Shown one piece after another: positions 8,803 to 17,253 of a stretch of DNA of 37,191 nucleotides. Position numbers and translations under genes: made by a program. The stretch is from Methanobacteriota archaeon (lineage in GTDB: Archaea; Thermoplasmatota; Poseidoniia; Poseidoniales; Poseidoniaceae): positions 1 through 37,191 of the forward strand of contig PBGP02000008.1 of assembly GCA_002720095.2 (NCBI GenBank), read 5' to 3'. The notes beneath the pieces are model-generated. The model was not told where the DNA came from. It searched no databases and was given only the letters and a program-made list of their open reading frames with translations. Numbering within the stretch: position 1 is the first letter of the stretch; every line of letters begins with the position of its first letter.

Positions 8803-9351
8803 ATGTACATGCAAGCAACAATGGAAGATACACTTCGTATTCCAGCAGAGTTTATCCGCAAAGGACAATCTCTTAATCAGAGAATTGATGAGTTGGCATC
8901 CGAAGCTTTTGAAGGAAAATACGACTCTGAGAATAGATTTGTTCTGGTTACTTATGATCATGAACCTCTTGGTCGAGGTAGAATAATCCATGGAGATGGA
9001 GCTATATATCAAAGGGTTAAGTTTAAGGCAATATTATTCGTAATGCTAGAAAATGAAGTTATTGAAGGAGCGATATCAGAAGTGCATGATTTTGGTTGTT
9101 TTATCAGAATCGGACCAGTAGAGGCTCTTCTTCATAAATCGCAGATAATGGATGATCATGTAGATGTAAACCAGGCTATGCGCAGAATTGAAGGAAGACA
9201 ATCTGGAAAAGAATTGGGTGTAGGAGATCCAGTTAGAAGTAGAATAGTATCATTATCATTTAATCCTGCTGACCCTAAGAATTCAAAAATTGGTCTGACT
9301 TGTAAACAGCCAGGATTAGGCGGATTAGAATGGTTGAAAGAGGAAAGGTAG
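8803..9351 (+). CDS. rpo7: RNA polymerase subunit Rpo7 (RpoE')
   Basis: 182 residues. This is the stalk subunit that, with Rpo4, binds nascent RNA and helps promoter opening. It has the N-terminal Rpb7 domain (MEDTLRIPAEF at about 7-17) and an S1/OB domain from about residue 85 (VIEGAISEVHDFGCFIRIG, then ALLHKSQIMDDHV). I chose ATG 8803 because AGGTGA lies four bases upstream and family members begin at this point. A GTG at 8737 would add 22 residues but sits inside the leader hairpin. It is first in a tight operon with spt4, rps24e and rps27ae, a known archaeal order. Confidence 0.95.
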   Translation: MYMQATMEDTLRIPAEFIRKGQSLNQRIDELASEAFEGKYDSENRFVLVTYDHEPLGRGRIIHGDGAIYQRVKFKAILFVMLENEVIEGAISEVHDFGCFIRIGPVEALLHKSQIMDDHVDVNQAMRRIEGRQSGKELGVGDPVRSRIVSLSFNPADPKNSKIGLTCKQPGLGGLEWLKEER

Positions 9352-9359
9352 GTTATTGA

Positions 9360-9566
9360 ATGGCACAAAATAAGAGATTTGCATGTGGTGAGTGTCACAT
9401 GGTTTTACCAGAATCAGTTGATCAATGTGTGCACTGCCCTAGTTCTCCAGTTACTTTAGACTGGAGCGGCTATGTATTAATTATGGATTATAACCGCTCT
9501 GAGGTTGCTCAAAGACTTAAGATCGAGAGGAATGGAGAATTCGCACTAAAAGTTTCAGTAAGGTGA
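9360..9566 (+). CDS. spt4: Transcription elongation factor Spt4 (RpoE'')
   Basis: 68 residues, normal for archaeal Spt4. It pairs with Spt5 to clamp RNA polymerase during elongation. The zinc ligands C9/C12 and C23/C26 (ACGEC and QCVHC) form the zinc finger. The signature DWSGYVLIMDYNRSEVAQRL is followed by GEFALKVSVR, matching the family ending. It starts 8 bases after the rpo7 stop and ends 4 bases before rps24e. Confidence 0.95.
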   Translation: MAQNKRFACGECHMVLPESVDQCVHCPSSPVTLDWSGYVLIMDYNRSEVAQRLKIERNGEFALKVSVR

Positions 9567-9570
9567 TATA

Positions 9571-9903
9571 ATGGAAGTCATAACGAGGAATGAAAATAAT
9601 TTACTAAATAGAGTAGAAATTGAATTTAGGATTAAACACACACAACAAGCTACACCAAGTCGTAATGAAATTATGGATATGGTATTAAAGACCGAACCAG
9701 GTTCTAAAAAAGAACTTGTAATTTTAAAAAGAATCAATACCAGATTCGGACAAGCGTTAACTACAGGCTTCGCCCATGTGTATGAGAATTTAGAGTATCT
9801 GAAATCTACTGAAATGAAATATATGCTAGAACGCCACGCATCTTTTAATGAGTCCTCAGAGAGTGAAACTGATGTAGATAGTAAAGAATCTGGGGGAGAG
9901 TAA
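9571..9903 (+). CDS. rps24e: Small ribosomal subunit protein S24e
   Basis: 110 residues. Archaeal and eukaryotic ribosomal protein with the typical order [43 protein letters not shown] and a Tyr-Met-Leu-Glu-Arg helix. The last roughly 18 residues form an acidic Ser/Glu tail ([17 protein letters not shown]) that looks disordered. An ideal ribosome site AGGTGA lies four bases before the ATG and overlaps the end of spt4. Translation is probably coupled within the operon. Confidence 0.95.
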   Translation: MEVITRNENNLLNRVEIEFRIKHTQQATPSRNEIMDMVLKTEPGSKKELVILKRINTRFGQALTTGFAHVYENLEYLKSTEMKYMLERHASFNESSESETDVDSKESGGE

Positions 9904-9905
9904 TT

Positions 9906-10097
9906 ATGGCAGAAGGTAAGAACATTTCAAAGAAATATGAGAAGTATTCAATAGAAGGAGATAAATTAGTAAGGAAAAATTTATTTTGTCCAATGCCTGG
10001 TTGTGGACCTGGTGTATTCTTAGCAAGACATAAAGATAGAATGACCTGTGGTAAATGTGGATATAAATATGTTGAGAACTCTACTGAAGAAGAATAA
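9906..10097 (+). CDS. rps27ae: Small ribosomal subunit protein S27ae
   Basis: 63 residues, a zinc-ribbon ribosomal protein of the archaeal/eukaryotic 30S/40S. The ligands are C28, C33, C48 and C51, around [20 protein letters not shown]. The first pair is spaced C-x4-C (CPMPGC). In most archaeal forms I recall C-x2-C, while the eukaryotic ubiquitin-fused protein has C-x4-C. It is last in the rpo7 operon, two bases after rps24e, and ends one base from the convergent gene. Confidence 0.95.
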   Translation: MAEGKNISKKYEKYSIEGDKLVRKNLFCPMPGCGPGVFLARHKDRMTCGKCGYKYVENSTEEE

Positions 10098-10098
10098 T

Positions 10099-11016
10099 TC
10101 ATTCCAGATGTTTAGAAAAATTCCCTGAATTATCCAATACCATCCATTCTCCTTCATGTTTAAAGATTGATTTTCCGATTTCATTCCTATTTTTTGTTTG
10201 TATAGATGATTTGGACCACATAATATCTTTTCTCCAAACACATAATCTCCAACTATCAGTTTCTGAATCCCAAAGTGCATAATTAACAGGACCTTTTTCT
10301 TTAATGCTAAGCGAATTTGATATGTCGTAATCTTCAATCCACGAGATATGTCCATCAACACTGCACAGTAGAATTTTATTATCGAAGTAGTACACACGGT
10401 CTAGTGAATGTAAAAACTCAAATTCACCCTGTTCGATTAGATTACCGTTATTAAAATCAATTTTTGCCCATTCTGAGCCTTTAGTCCAGACTACCAATTC
10501 AGACTCATTTAGATACATCTTAATGATTAAATGCGATTCAATTATTTTGTTATTCCACTTGATTGAGGGTATTCTCCAAATTTCATTCGAGTCATGATCT
10601 ATGCAATAGATACCTCTTTTCCACGTTGTGAAAAATATGAATTCACCATTTGATACTATCGCTAGAGGTTCTGAATCTAAGCTATGCGACCAAATAGCCC
10701 CCTTGAAGGAATCAATTTCTAAATTCTTAAGTTCACTTCTTAACTCTGAACGGGACGGCCCATTAGGAATATCTTCATTGAGATTAAATGCTGCCATTCT
10801 AGCAATCATTAATTCCAAATCAATCCAGAATGCGAATAATTTGTCTGAGGATACACTTGAATGAGAAATTGTCGTGGGAAATGGAATTTTTTTGTCTTGT
10901 AAAGGTAATAGATTATTATCAAGAATCTGTAATTCTCCATTCATGCCTAAAATTAATTTTCTCCCGTCTTCTAAGTTAACTAATTTTTGAGGGGGGAAGT
11001 CGAGTCTTTTGCTCAT
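10099..11016 (-). CDS. Hypothetical beta-propeller-like protein
   Basis: 305 residues from the ATG at 11016. I do not recognise a named family. The chain shows repeated short beta-strand units with aromatic ends, such as LAIVSNGEFIFFTTWKRGIY, KILLCSVDGHISWIEDY and WRLCVWRKDIMW. These suggest WD40- or PQQ-like blades. No signal peptide or membrane helix is seen, so it is likely cytoplasmic. An upstream start at 11076 would add 20 residues, but those would overlap the promoter. A TATTATTTATT element about 26 bases from 11016 fits a leaderless start. It is divergent from dtdA and ends one base from rps27ae. Confidence 0.75.
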   Translation of the reverse strand: MSKRLDFPPQKLVNLEDGRKLILGMNGELQILDNNLLPLQDKKIPFPTTISHSSVSSDKLFAFWIDLELMIARMAAFNLNEDIPNGPSRSELRSELKNLEIDSFKGAIWSHSLDSEPLAIVSNGEFIFFTTWKRGIYCIDHDSNEIWRIPSIKWNNKIIESHLIIKMYLNESELVVWTKGSEWAKIDFNNGNLIEQGEFEFLHSLDRVYYFDNKILLCSVDGHISWIEDYDISNSLSIKEKGPVNYALWDSETDSWRLCVWRKDIMWSKSSIQTKNRNEIGKSIFKHEGEWMVLDNSGNFSKHLE

Positions 11017-11088
11017 AACACACCCTGGTGAATCTAATAAATAATATTCAATGCAAGATGCTATGAAATTAAACATCTAGGGGTTGAT
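11017..11088. promoter_or_regulatory. Divergent promoter of the propeller-like protein and dtdA
   Basis: This 72-base interval holds the AT-rich TATTATTTATTAG (read on the minus strand, centred near 11042) for the leftward gene. It also holds CTATGAAATTAAA (11061-11073) for dtdA, plus a GGGGTTGAT ribosome-site-like stretch just before the dtdA ATG. No strong inverted repeat is visible. Confidence 0.4.
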
Positions 11089-12030
11089 ATGCGAGATAGA
11101 GTTGTACTAATAATTGTTAGTGGCAGTGATATTGCATCAGTTAACCAAGGAAATGAGTTATTGAAAAAATGTGATTGGGATACAATGAATCCTGTGGAGG
11201 GATTCAAATCATGGAGACTTGGTTCAGTAAGACTTTGGTGGAGAGATGGGTGGATTTTAAATGAAGATAATTTAGATTACAGATGGGAAAAAGAAACTAG
11301 GGAGGTAGTTACTGAAGTTATTTTTCCCAGCAGACATGTAGCTTCTTCAGGCACCCCAAGTTTAACAATTCATCCAATCGGAACATTCCAATATTCAGGG
11401 CCTAATAAACCACCGTTCGGAGGTAGACCTGGAGACGGACCACCTCCATCTTTAAGAATGAGTTCGTGGATGACAGATTTGAAGAAAAAAGTCGAAATTA
11501 ACGGAATTAAAGAAGAATTCTCGGTAAGTTTTGAAACAACTCATCACGGGCCATGGTTAAATTCACCTTCTTTATTTATTGAGATCGGATCAACAGAAGA
11601 TAAATGGGGAAATTCAGAAGCAGCATCAGTATTAGCAGATGTAATCATTGATGGTTTGAACCTAAACAATAATTCTCCTGTACCTTCAATAGCACCCAAA
11701 AAAGTTGTTTTTTGTTTAGGTGGTGGACATTATGCTCCTCAGCCCATGCGTTTATGTGATTTAGGACTGACAATTGGACATATGTTGGCAAATTATGCTT
11801 TAAAAATTGAAAGAGATCCAAGTTCTAAAAAAATAATCGATCGTGAATGGGAAAACGTCATTTTGTCGGCGTATAAATCAACCCAAAGAGCTAGCCCTGA
11901 GTCTGAAATTTGGGCTTATATCGATAAGAAATCATTTAAGGGTTGGCAGAGGAAGGAAATTAGAGATTTTCTATCCAAAAATGACATACCTCTGGGCCGT
12001 AGTGCGGATTTAATAACTTCTGAAACATAA
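11089..12030 (+). CDS. dtdA: D-aminoacyl-tRNA deacylase (archaeal DtdA/GEK1 type)
   Basis: 313 residues. The enzyme removes D-amino acids wrongly attached to tRNA. Family signatures are HPIGTFQY and FGGRPGDGPPPS (about 95-120), FETTHHGPWLNSPSLFIEIG (about 148-167) followed by W173, and GGGHYAPQ at 211-218. The His residues of THHG and GGGHY are the probable metal and active-site residues. It is a stand-alone archaeal/plant-type enzyme, unrelated to bacterial Dtd. Proline dehydrogenase follows after 30 bases, possibly in the same transcript. Confidence 0.93.
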   Translation: MRDRVVLIIVSGSDIASVNQGNELLKKCDWDTMNPVEGFKSWRLGSVRLWWRDGWILNEDNLDYRWEKETREVVTEVIFPSRHVASSGTPSLTIHPIGTFQYSGPNKPPFGGRPGDGPPPSLRMSSWMTDLKKKVEINGIKEEFSVSFETTHHGPWLNSPSLFIEIGSTEDKWGNSEAASVLADVIIDGLNLNNNSPVPSIAPKKVVFCLGGGHYAPQPMRLCDLGLTIGHMLANYALKIERDPSSKKIIDREWENVILSAYKSTQRASPESEIWAYIDKKSFKGWQRKEIRDFLSKNDIPLGRSADLITSET

Positions 12031-12060
12031 AATCAAAGTTCTCTATCCTCTAAGCGCGCC

Positions 12061-13041
12061 ATGGCAGGAGGGCTTTTTGGAAGAACAGTAATGTTTTTTC
12101 TACCATGGGTTCCCAAATTTGTTATTCGCTGGGTATCCCGAAGGTATGTTGCAGGGAACGACATCGAATCTGCAATTAAGCGAATTAAAAAATTAGAATT
12201 AGAATCTGCTTGCACAACTATTGATGTTTTGGGGGAAGAGATTAATTCTATGAGTGAAGCTAACTTTTTCGTTGAAGAGTATGAATCAGTAATTAATGCC
12301 ATTGCGAAAGATAATTTGAATGCTAATATTTCTATAAAACCGACAGCTTTCGGTCTACTTTTAGATCATGAAAAAGGATTGGAGAATATTTCAAGAATAT
12401 GTAAATTAGCTTCTGAACATGACATGTTTGTTAGATTGGATATGGAGGATCATAGAGTAACCCAGGAAACAATAAACGTAGTATCAGAAATGCATTCCAG
12501 AGGGTTTAAAAATGTGGGTTGTGTGCTTCAATCAAGACTATTTAGAACCAAACAGGATATAATTGATATGTGCGAAAATCTAGAGGGGAATGCAGATTTT
12601 CGACTTTGTAAAGGTATTTATCTTGAACCTTCAGAAATATCACATGTAAATAATAAAGCAATAGTTAAATCATTTTGCAGAGATATCGATCTTGCATTGG
12701 ATAAAAATTCATATGTTGGGATTGCGAGTCATGACTTAGAAGTCATTAATCATACAATTAAATCATTGAAAATAAGGAATTTGGGTCCTGGTTTTGAAGA
12801 TAAAAGAAAGACATCTCCAAAGAATAGAACTGGAAAAGGACAAGGATATGAATTTCAGTTCCTACTAGGAGTTAGAGGAAATGTTAGAAGGAGATTAGCC
12901 TCAGAAGGTCACTTAACTAGAGTTTATGTTCCTTATGGAACTCAGTGGTATGAATATTCAATGCGTAGGTTAAGGGAAAATCCTGATATTGCCTGGCATG
13001 TCACCAAATCTATTCTGTTTCCTTGGACTAATAGAAGATAA
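12061..13041 (+). CDS. Proline dehydrogenase (FAD-dependent)
   Basis: 326 residues, a stand-alone PRODH of the TIM-barrel family. It oxidises proline to pyrroline-5-carboxylate and passes electrons to FAD and then probably quinone. Visible family elements are FVRLDMEDH, VGCVLQSRLFRTKQD, FRLCKGIYLEP and GIASHD. The C-terminal VYVPYGTQWYEYSMRRLREN corresponds to the substrate-carboxylate-binding RRxxEN region. A hydrophobic N-terminus (MFFLPWVPKFVIRWV) may help membrane association. No pyrroline-5-carboxylate dehydrogenase is in the window. It ends one base from the convergent gene. Confidence 0.92.
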   Translation: MAGGLFGRTVMFFLPWVPKFVIRWVSRRYVAGNDIESAIKRIKKLELESACTTIDVLGEEINSMSEANFFVEEYESVINAIAKDNLNANISIKPTAFGLLLDHEKGLENISRICKLASEHDMFVRLDMEDHRVTQETINVVSEMHSRGFKNVGCVLQSRLFRTKQDIIDMCENLEGNADFRLCKGIYLEPSEISHVNNKAIVKSFCRDIDLALDKNSYVGIASHDLEVINHTIKSLKIRNLGPGFEDKRKTSPKNRTGKGQGYEFQFLLGVRGNVRRRLASEGHLTRVYVPYGTQWYEYSMRRLRENPDIAWHVTKSILFPWTNRR

Positions 13042-13042
13042 T

Positions 13043-13726
13043 CTATCTGCGTGTTTTTTCAGGATTTGGGTTGTAGCCAAGAGTCCCCTCTTTCCAAGCT
13101 TGTCGCCTTTCTCTGGATGTTTTAGGACTACTTTTTGGCGGTGGAGGAGTTTGCAAATATAATCTTTTTATTTTGTAAGCTTCAAACTTTCCACGCAAAG
13201 TAGAGCCTCTTTCTGTGTTTATGGATCTTATTCGCCATTTCTCCCCTTCATATTCTATTATTGATCCCGTAGAAAATATCTTATCTGGTTCACAAAGAAT
13301 TAGACCTGGTTTTGAAAAATCTCCATTATTAATTGTTATTTTTACTCGAACCTCATCAAATCTTTTTGCAGTTATTCTTCCTATTCTGTCAGGTAATGAT
13401 TTCCTCATGAATTTATTATGGGTTGATTCAATTGTATTGATTCTCCATGTTTTCAAATCATGTTCGAAAACATCTCCAACCCTGAATAATTCATCTTCAT
13501 CAACATCAATTTTAACATTTTTACTTTCTGGTCCTTCGCTAAGTAAGAATGATAATAAAATAGGTTTAGGGGGCCTTATATGTACCTTATGTACTAAACT
13601 ACAATCTAAACATTTCACTTTAACATCTAATCCAGATCCAACCTCTTTTTGATTTACAATTTCATGTTCTTTTTCTTCTCCACAGGTGGGGCAAGAAGCA
13701 ACACAACTTGTATCGGAATTGTCCAT
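13043..13726 (-). CDS. HVO_0476-family zinc finger protein
   Basis: 227 residues from ATG 13726. The N-terminal zinc ribbon has C12/C15 (CPTC) and C39/C42 (CLDC). It is followed by KVHIRPPKP and two similar beta-rich units containing W-R-I-N/R (DLKTWRINTIES and GEKWRIRSINTERG). A Pro-rich linker and basic tail (PPPPKSSPKTSRERRQ) close the protein. The layout matches the haloarchaeal HVO_0476 family, whose function is unknown to me. An upstream start at 13873 would overlap the divergent methyltransferase gene. GAAATATAC about 25-30 bases upstream of 13726 is a plausible TATA box. Confidence 0.8.
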   Translation of the reverse strand: MDNSDTSCVASCPTCGEEKEHEIVNQKEVGSGLDVKVKCLDCSLVHKVHIRPPKPILLSFLLSEGPESKNVKIDVDEDELFRVGDVFEHDLKTWRINTIESTHNKFMRKSLPDRIGRITAKRFDEVRVKITINNGDFSKPGLILCEPDKIFSTGSIIEYEGEKWRIRSINTERGSTLRGKFEAYKIKRLYLQTPPPPKSSPKTSRERRQAWKEGTLGYNPNPEKTRR

Positions 13727-13805
13727 AATAAACATCTCATCTGTAACGTATATTTCAAGACATGGTAATGGAAAAATTTGAAAAAGGTAACTTATACCCG
13801 TAAAT

Positions 13806-14525
13806 ATGGATAGTCTGCCAAGTGAACGAGATGCTCTCGCTTGGTTAATGGCAGAAGATGATAATTTGAACAAAGATGAGCCACAATTAGCTGCTGCAAT
13901 AAGTGAACAATTGAAACATATGGAGCTTTCATCAATGGATTATATAACTACTCGGAGAATTAGAGACATTGCTTTACGGCATAATCCTAAAAAGATAATC
14001 GAGGTAGGTGGTGGTATCGGATATCTTTCATCTTGGCTATTAGATATCTTTTCAGTACAAAAGATAAAACCAGAGTATATGATAGTAGAATCAGGTAACA
14101 AATTTGCTGCTATTTTGTTACGATTAACTCAAAGATTTAACGCGACCGAATGGACAAAAATTTTGAGTATGGAATTTCAAGAATTGGTTGGTGAGTGTAA
14201 TGCTTGGTTACTTTCTAATCAAGCATTAATAAATAGTTCGACTCAAACAGCAGTAAATTCTCCAGCACCCGTTCCATCAGATTTGATAATTATCGATGTT
14301 GGTGATGCGGATCAAGTGGAATGTATTCGGGATGGCCTGACAATACTATCAAAGAATGGTCTTTTACTCACAGTTGAACCTGCTGTACCCTTTGAGGGAG
14401 CATCTAACGATCATATTGACCAATTTCAGCATTGGATAGATTTAATTCGTGAGATCAAGGATACACATAGAGTTGCTTTTTCTCCTCTTAAAACCACTAC
14501 ATTGGTCGGCATTATACCTAAGTAG
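13806..14525 (+). CDS. SAM-dependent O-methyltransferase-like protein
   Basis: 239 residues with a class I Rossmann methyltransferase pattern. Motif I is IIEVGGGIGYLSSWLL at about 64-79. An acidic residue follows strand 2 (MIVESG), and DLIIIDVGDADQ marks the strand 4 region, as in the YrrM/catechol-type O-methyltransferases. Substrate is unknown. The ATG at 13806 lies only about 12 bases after a TATA-like ACTTATACC, so the start could instead be Met15 at 13848 (225 residues). It is divergent from the zinc finger gene. Its last eight bases overlap the convergent protease gene. Confidence 0.75.
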   Translation: MDSLPSERDALAWLMAEDDNLNKDEPQLAAAISEQLKHMELSSMDYITTRRIRDIALRHNPKKIIEVGGGIGYLSSWLLDIFSVQKIKPEYMIVESGNKFAAILLRLTQRFNATEWTKILSMEFQELVGECNAWLLSNQALINSSTQTAVNSPAPVPSDLIIIDVGDADQVECIRDGLTILSKNGLLLTVEPAVPFEGASNDHIDQFQHWIDLIREIKDTHRVAFSPLKTTTLVGIIPK

Positions 14526-15741
14526 CTCTGTTAATTAAGGAATCAACCTGAAGGATCCCATAACCATAGTAGTCATCATGTTCTTCTTGATTGTTTTTGG
14601 GAAGAACGCTTTCTTTAATCCACTGTTTCACCTGTTCTATTGTTTCTAAGGAACCCCCTTCGGTTCCATTACGTGATAAGTCTGGATTTGCTTGAAGCAT
14701 CAAAGCCAAAGCGGATGATGCGTAAACTGTAGCAGCAGATGTCCCACTCGCCGTTCCATAGGTATTCTGACTCGGTTCGTTAGAACCTGAATTTGTTGAA
14801 ATTAGTACAGGAACGCTTTCAGCCGGAGCGACTAATTCTGGTTTTTTATCAGGATCTTGTCTTGAAAGTTTTGGTGGAATTAGCTGGAAATTATTTGACC
14901 CCTTACTGCTCCCACTCCAAATGTCTCCTTCAATGCCTACTCCCCCCACACAAATGACATCCTCAACGCTGCATGGACTGTTAACATCATCATCATTCTC
15001 TTCTTCTCCATCATTTCCAGCGGCTGCGACCACAAATATTCCTAAATCAATTGCTTCCTCAACAGAATTTTCTACAGCATCACCGCCTAATAAAGACGGT
15101 AGAACTCCAGGGGCGCCGCCCAGTGACAGTGAAATTATGTCTGCGTTATTAGATACGCACCAATTTATTGCATCTGAGACATCTTGATCCGTTCCAGTAC
15201 CATCTATTGACAAAGCCTTAGCAATTAGTAATTTAACTTCTGTGGCTAATCCAGTCAATCCTCCTTTTGCAACCATAATCCCTGCCATCATAGTTCCATG
15301 ACCTTGATCGTCATAAATATCGGTTCTTGAATTTACGAAGTCCTTCCAACCTTCAAGTTTAATATCACTTAAATCTGGATGAGTTAGATCGATTCCAGAA
15401 TCTACGATACAAACAATGACTCCATCTCCATTTAACTCTATTTCATGAAAATTTGTTAGTTTTTCATAATTTTCCTGTCTGCTTGTTAGGAATGTCCCAG
15501 GTCCAATCAGTTCGTCATTCCACCAATTATTCCAAGCAATGTAAATCAATCCTGAGCTCAAAAAGAGAAATATAATTGTGCATATTGCCAATATTGATTT
15601 AATTGTCATATCATCAATATCATCCCAATTTTCATCATCATCGGAGTAATCCTGGTGAATTTCTATATCTTTGAGTTTGGTGTTGTGAAGCTCACTTTTT
15701 TTATTATGAACCTTTTCCTGAGTTTTTTTTGTGCCACTCAA
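14518..15741 (-). CDS. Membrane-anchored subtilisin-like serine protease (S8)
   Basis: 407 residues. A charged cytoplasmic N-terminus (about 1-45) precedes one membrane helix (about 47-70). The S8 domain therefore faces outward. The catalytic triad is D114 (VDSGID), H148 (GHGTMMAG) and S335 (GTSAAT), with the oxyanion Asn N243 (AAAGNDG). No classical propeptide is evident between the helix and the domain. The start codon is TTG, supported by GGTGA four bases upstream inside the stop region of the preceding gene; the next Met is residue 45, just before the helix. It is the second gene of a two-gene unit with the zinc-ribbon membrane protein. Confidence 0.93.
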   Translation of the reverse strand: MSGTKKTQEKVHNKKSELHNTKLKDIEIHQDYSDDDENWDDIDDMTIKSILAICTIIFLFLSSGLIYIAWNNWWNDELIGPGTFLTSRQENYEKLTNFHEIELNGDGVIVCIVDSGIDLTHPDLSDIKLEGWKDFVNSRTDIYDDQGHGTMMAGIMVAKGGLTGLATEVKLLIAKALSIDGTGTDQDVSDAINWCVSNNADIISLSLGGAPGVLPSLLGGDAVENSVEEAIDLGIFVVAAAGNDGEEENDDDVNSPCSVEDVICVGGVGIEGDIWSGSSKGSNNFQLIPPKLSRQDPDKKPELVAPAESVPVLISTNSGSNEPSQNTYGTASGTSAATVYASSALALMLQANPDLSRNGTEGGSLETIEQVKQWIKESVLPKNNQEEHDDYYGYGILQVDSLINRAT

Positions 15742-15745
15742 TTAA

Positions 15746-16888
15746 TCACCATGCTTCTTGATCGCTTAAATGTTTTAATGCTGGTGAGCTAACACCACAA
15801 TTTGTACAAATTACTCTTGATGGTAATTTCTCACTACAAAGATTACATTTTGTATTGATTGTACCTTCACCTTGGCAATTTTCAGTAGGGCACTTAATTT
15901 TGGGCAATCCTTCAGTATCTCTGGAAACGGAAGAGTGATGATTACATTCAGGACATTTACCTTGTTCTGGGAAAAAATTCATTGTTATTTCTAAATCGTC
16001 AATTTCTCTGGCCCTTTTTGATTTAATTTTAATTTCACCTGAACCGAGCAAAAATTGCGGATACCACAGTAGAATACACATTCCAGCTACAGATATAATT
16101 CCGAAAAATATGTATGTAATCTGCCAGATAAAACTTCCATGCGGCCGAACGGAAACATAGTGTGTTCCAGCCCATGAACTAACGAAGCATGATGCAGTCC
16201 AGATAAATAAAATTCCAACCCAACCTAATAAACTGTGGTTGTAAAGCGCATCTGCAACAACTCTGGGGTCGGGATCTTGGAATTTTTCTTCGACATGAAT
16301 ATCTCTAGTCTCTACAACTGCTCTTGTAAAAACAAATCCTAAAAATATCGACATTATCAATGAACCAAGAGTAATAGTGATGCCATCTGTACTAAATTCT
16401 AAGGGGAATGATGGTGCTCCTTGATGTAATGAGATATTCATTACAGTAATGCTGAACCACATGAAAAGTAGGCTAACTGACTGCCCTTTCATTAGTGGAT
16501 AGTGTTCCCAGAGCCTGTAAATGAAATAAATCCAACATATCAGGCTAAGAATTAATTGGAAAAAACTTACCGGTGATATCGCACTAAGTCCATCACCTAA
16601 TGGAGAAATACCTACTTTTAGAAAATCTCCACCTTCACTCAATTCGCCATCAAAAGTAAACGCACCAAGAACTACTGCCAGAGACCCAATAAAAATAGTA
16701 ATTATCTCAGATTTCCCCCATGTTGATTTTAGTAATGTACTCAAGTAATATATTTGTTTTCGCAACTCATCTACTTTTGAGAACATTGGATGAAATTGAG
16801 TTAGATTCTTATTTAGTTCAATTTCGTTTAGATTAATTTTTTTAATTGAAATATTGGCACTAACTTCCGCAGGGTTAGACGCCGCCAT
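15746..16888 (-). CDS. Six-helix membrane protein with C-terminal zinc ribbons
   Basis: 380 residues from ATG 16888. I see six hydrophobic helices between about residues 60 and 300. A cytoplasmic C-terminal region follows with four Cys pairs: CPEC, CPTENC, CNLC and CTNC, enough for two zinc ribbons. No named family is recognised. TTATCATATG about 26 bases upstream fits a leaderless start at 16888; an upstream ATG at 16912 would lie within the promoter. The stop is four bases before the TTG start of the S8 protease, so the two are co-translated neighbours. The pair may act together in envelope proteolysis or quality control, which is inference. Confidence 0.8.
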   Translation of the reverse strand: MAASNPAEVSANISIKKINLNEIELNKNLTQFHPMFSKVDELRKQIYYLSTLLKSTWGKSEIITIFIGSLAVVLGAFTFDGELSEGGDFLKVGISPLGDGLSAISPVSFFQLILSLICWIYFIYRLWEHYPLMKGQSVSLLFMWFSITVMNISLHQGAPSFPLEFSTDGITITLGSLIMSIFLGFVFTRAVVETRDIHVEEKFQDPDPRVVADALYNHSLLGWVGILFIWTASCFVSSWAGTHYVSVRPHGSFIWQITYIFFGIISVAGMCILLWYPQFLLGSGEIKIKSKRAREIDDLEITMNFFPEQGKCPECNHHSSVSRDTEGLPKIKCPTENCQGEGTINTKCNLCSEKLPSRVICTNCGVSSPALKHLSDQEAW

Positions 16889-16936
16889 AGTTGTCTGTGT
16901 CAATTTATACATATGATAACTTGCACAAACAATTCG

Positions 16937-16942
16937 AAAAAA
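16937..16942 (-). terminator. T-run behind tRNA-Thr
   Basis: Six A on the + strand, that is six T on the transcribed sense of tRNA-Thr, lie 27 bases past its 3' end. A short inverted repeat AATTC-GAATT flanks it (16931-16948). Archaeal termination on T-runs makes this a fair candidate. Confidence 0.35.
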
Positions 16943-16968
16943 TAGAATTTGATATAATAAATTTCAAG

Positions 16969-17040
16969 AGCCACTGGCGAGAATTGAACTCGCGGCCTAC
17001 GCCTTACCAAGGCGTCGCTCTACCCCTGAGCCACAGTGGC
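16969..17040 (-). tRNA. tRNA-Thr (anticodon GGT)
   Basis: 72 bases that fold as a standard cloverleaf. The acceptor is GCCACTG/CAGTGGC, the D-stem GCTC/GAGC, and the anticodon stem ACGCC/GGCGT with loop TTGGTAA. The T-arm is GCGAG-TTCAATT-CTCGC. The anticodon GGT reads ACC and ACU. The discriminator base is U. CCA is not encoded and no intron is present. A TTAAAAAAAC element about 27 bases upstream (17064-17073) is a likely TATA box. It is head-to-head with tRNA-Ser. Confidence 0.97.
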
Positions 17041-17129
17041 AAACATCCAATCGGAACATGTATGTTTTTTTAATCGCTACTGCTTAACTATACTTACACT
17101 TTTTTAGTGAGTTGTATACGGAAGGCTGA

Positions 17130-17215
17130 GCGGTGGTCGCATAGCCTGGTATTGCGCGTGACTGGAAATCACGTGTCCCTTGGACTCGGGAGTTCAAATC
17201 TCTCCCATCGCGCCA
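17130..17215 (+). tRNA. tRNA-Ser (anticodon GGA)
   Basis: A class II tRNA. The acceptor GCGGTGG (17130-17136) pairs with CCATCGC (17205-17211, one G-U). The anticodon arm is CGTGA-CTGGAAA-TCACG, so the anticodon is GGA (reads UCC and UCU). The long variable arm contains GTCC-CTT-GGAC, diagnostic for Ser or Leu. The T-arm is GGGAG-TTCAAAT-CTCTC. The discriminator is G at 17212. CCA follows directly at 17213-17215, so the 3' end appears encoded, unlike tRNA-Thr. Confidence 0.96.
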
Positions 17216-17253
17216 TTTTAATATCGAAAAATTAATTTCACCCTATTTTCATC

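Noticed and set aside
13727-13873. 49-residue extension of the zinc finger protein
   Set aside because: It would overlap the divergent methyltransferase gene and both promoters; the zinc ribbon follows the later Met directly.
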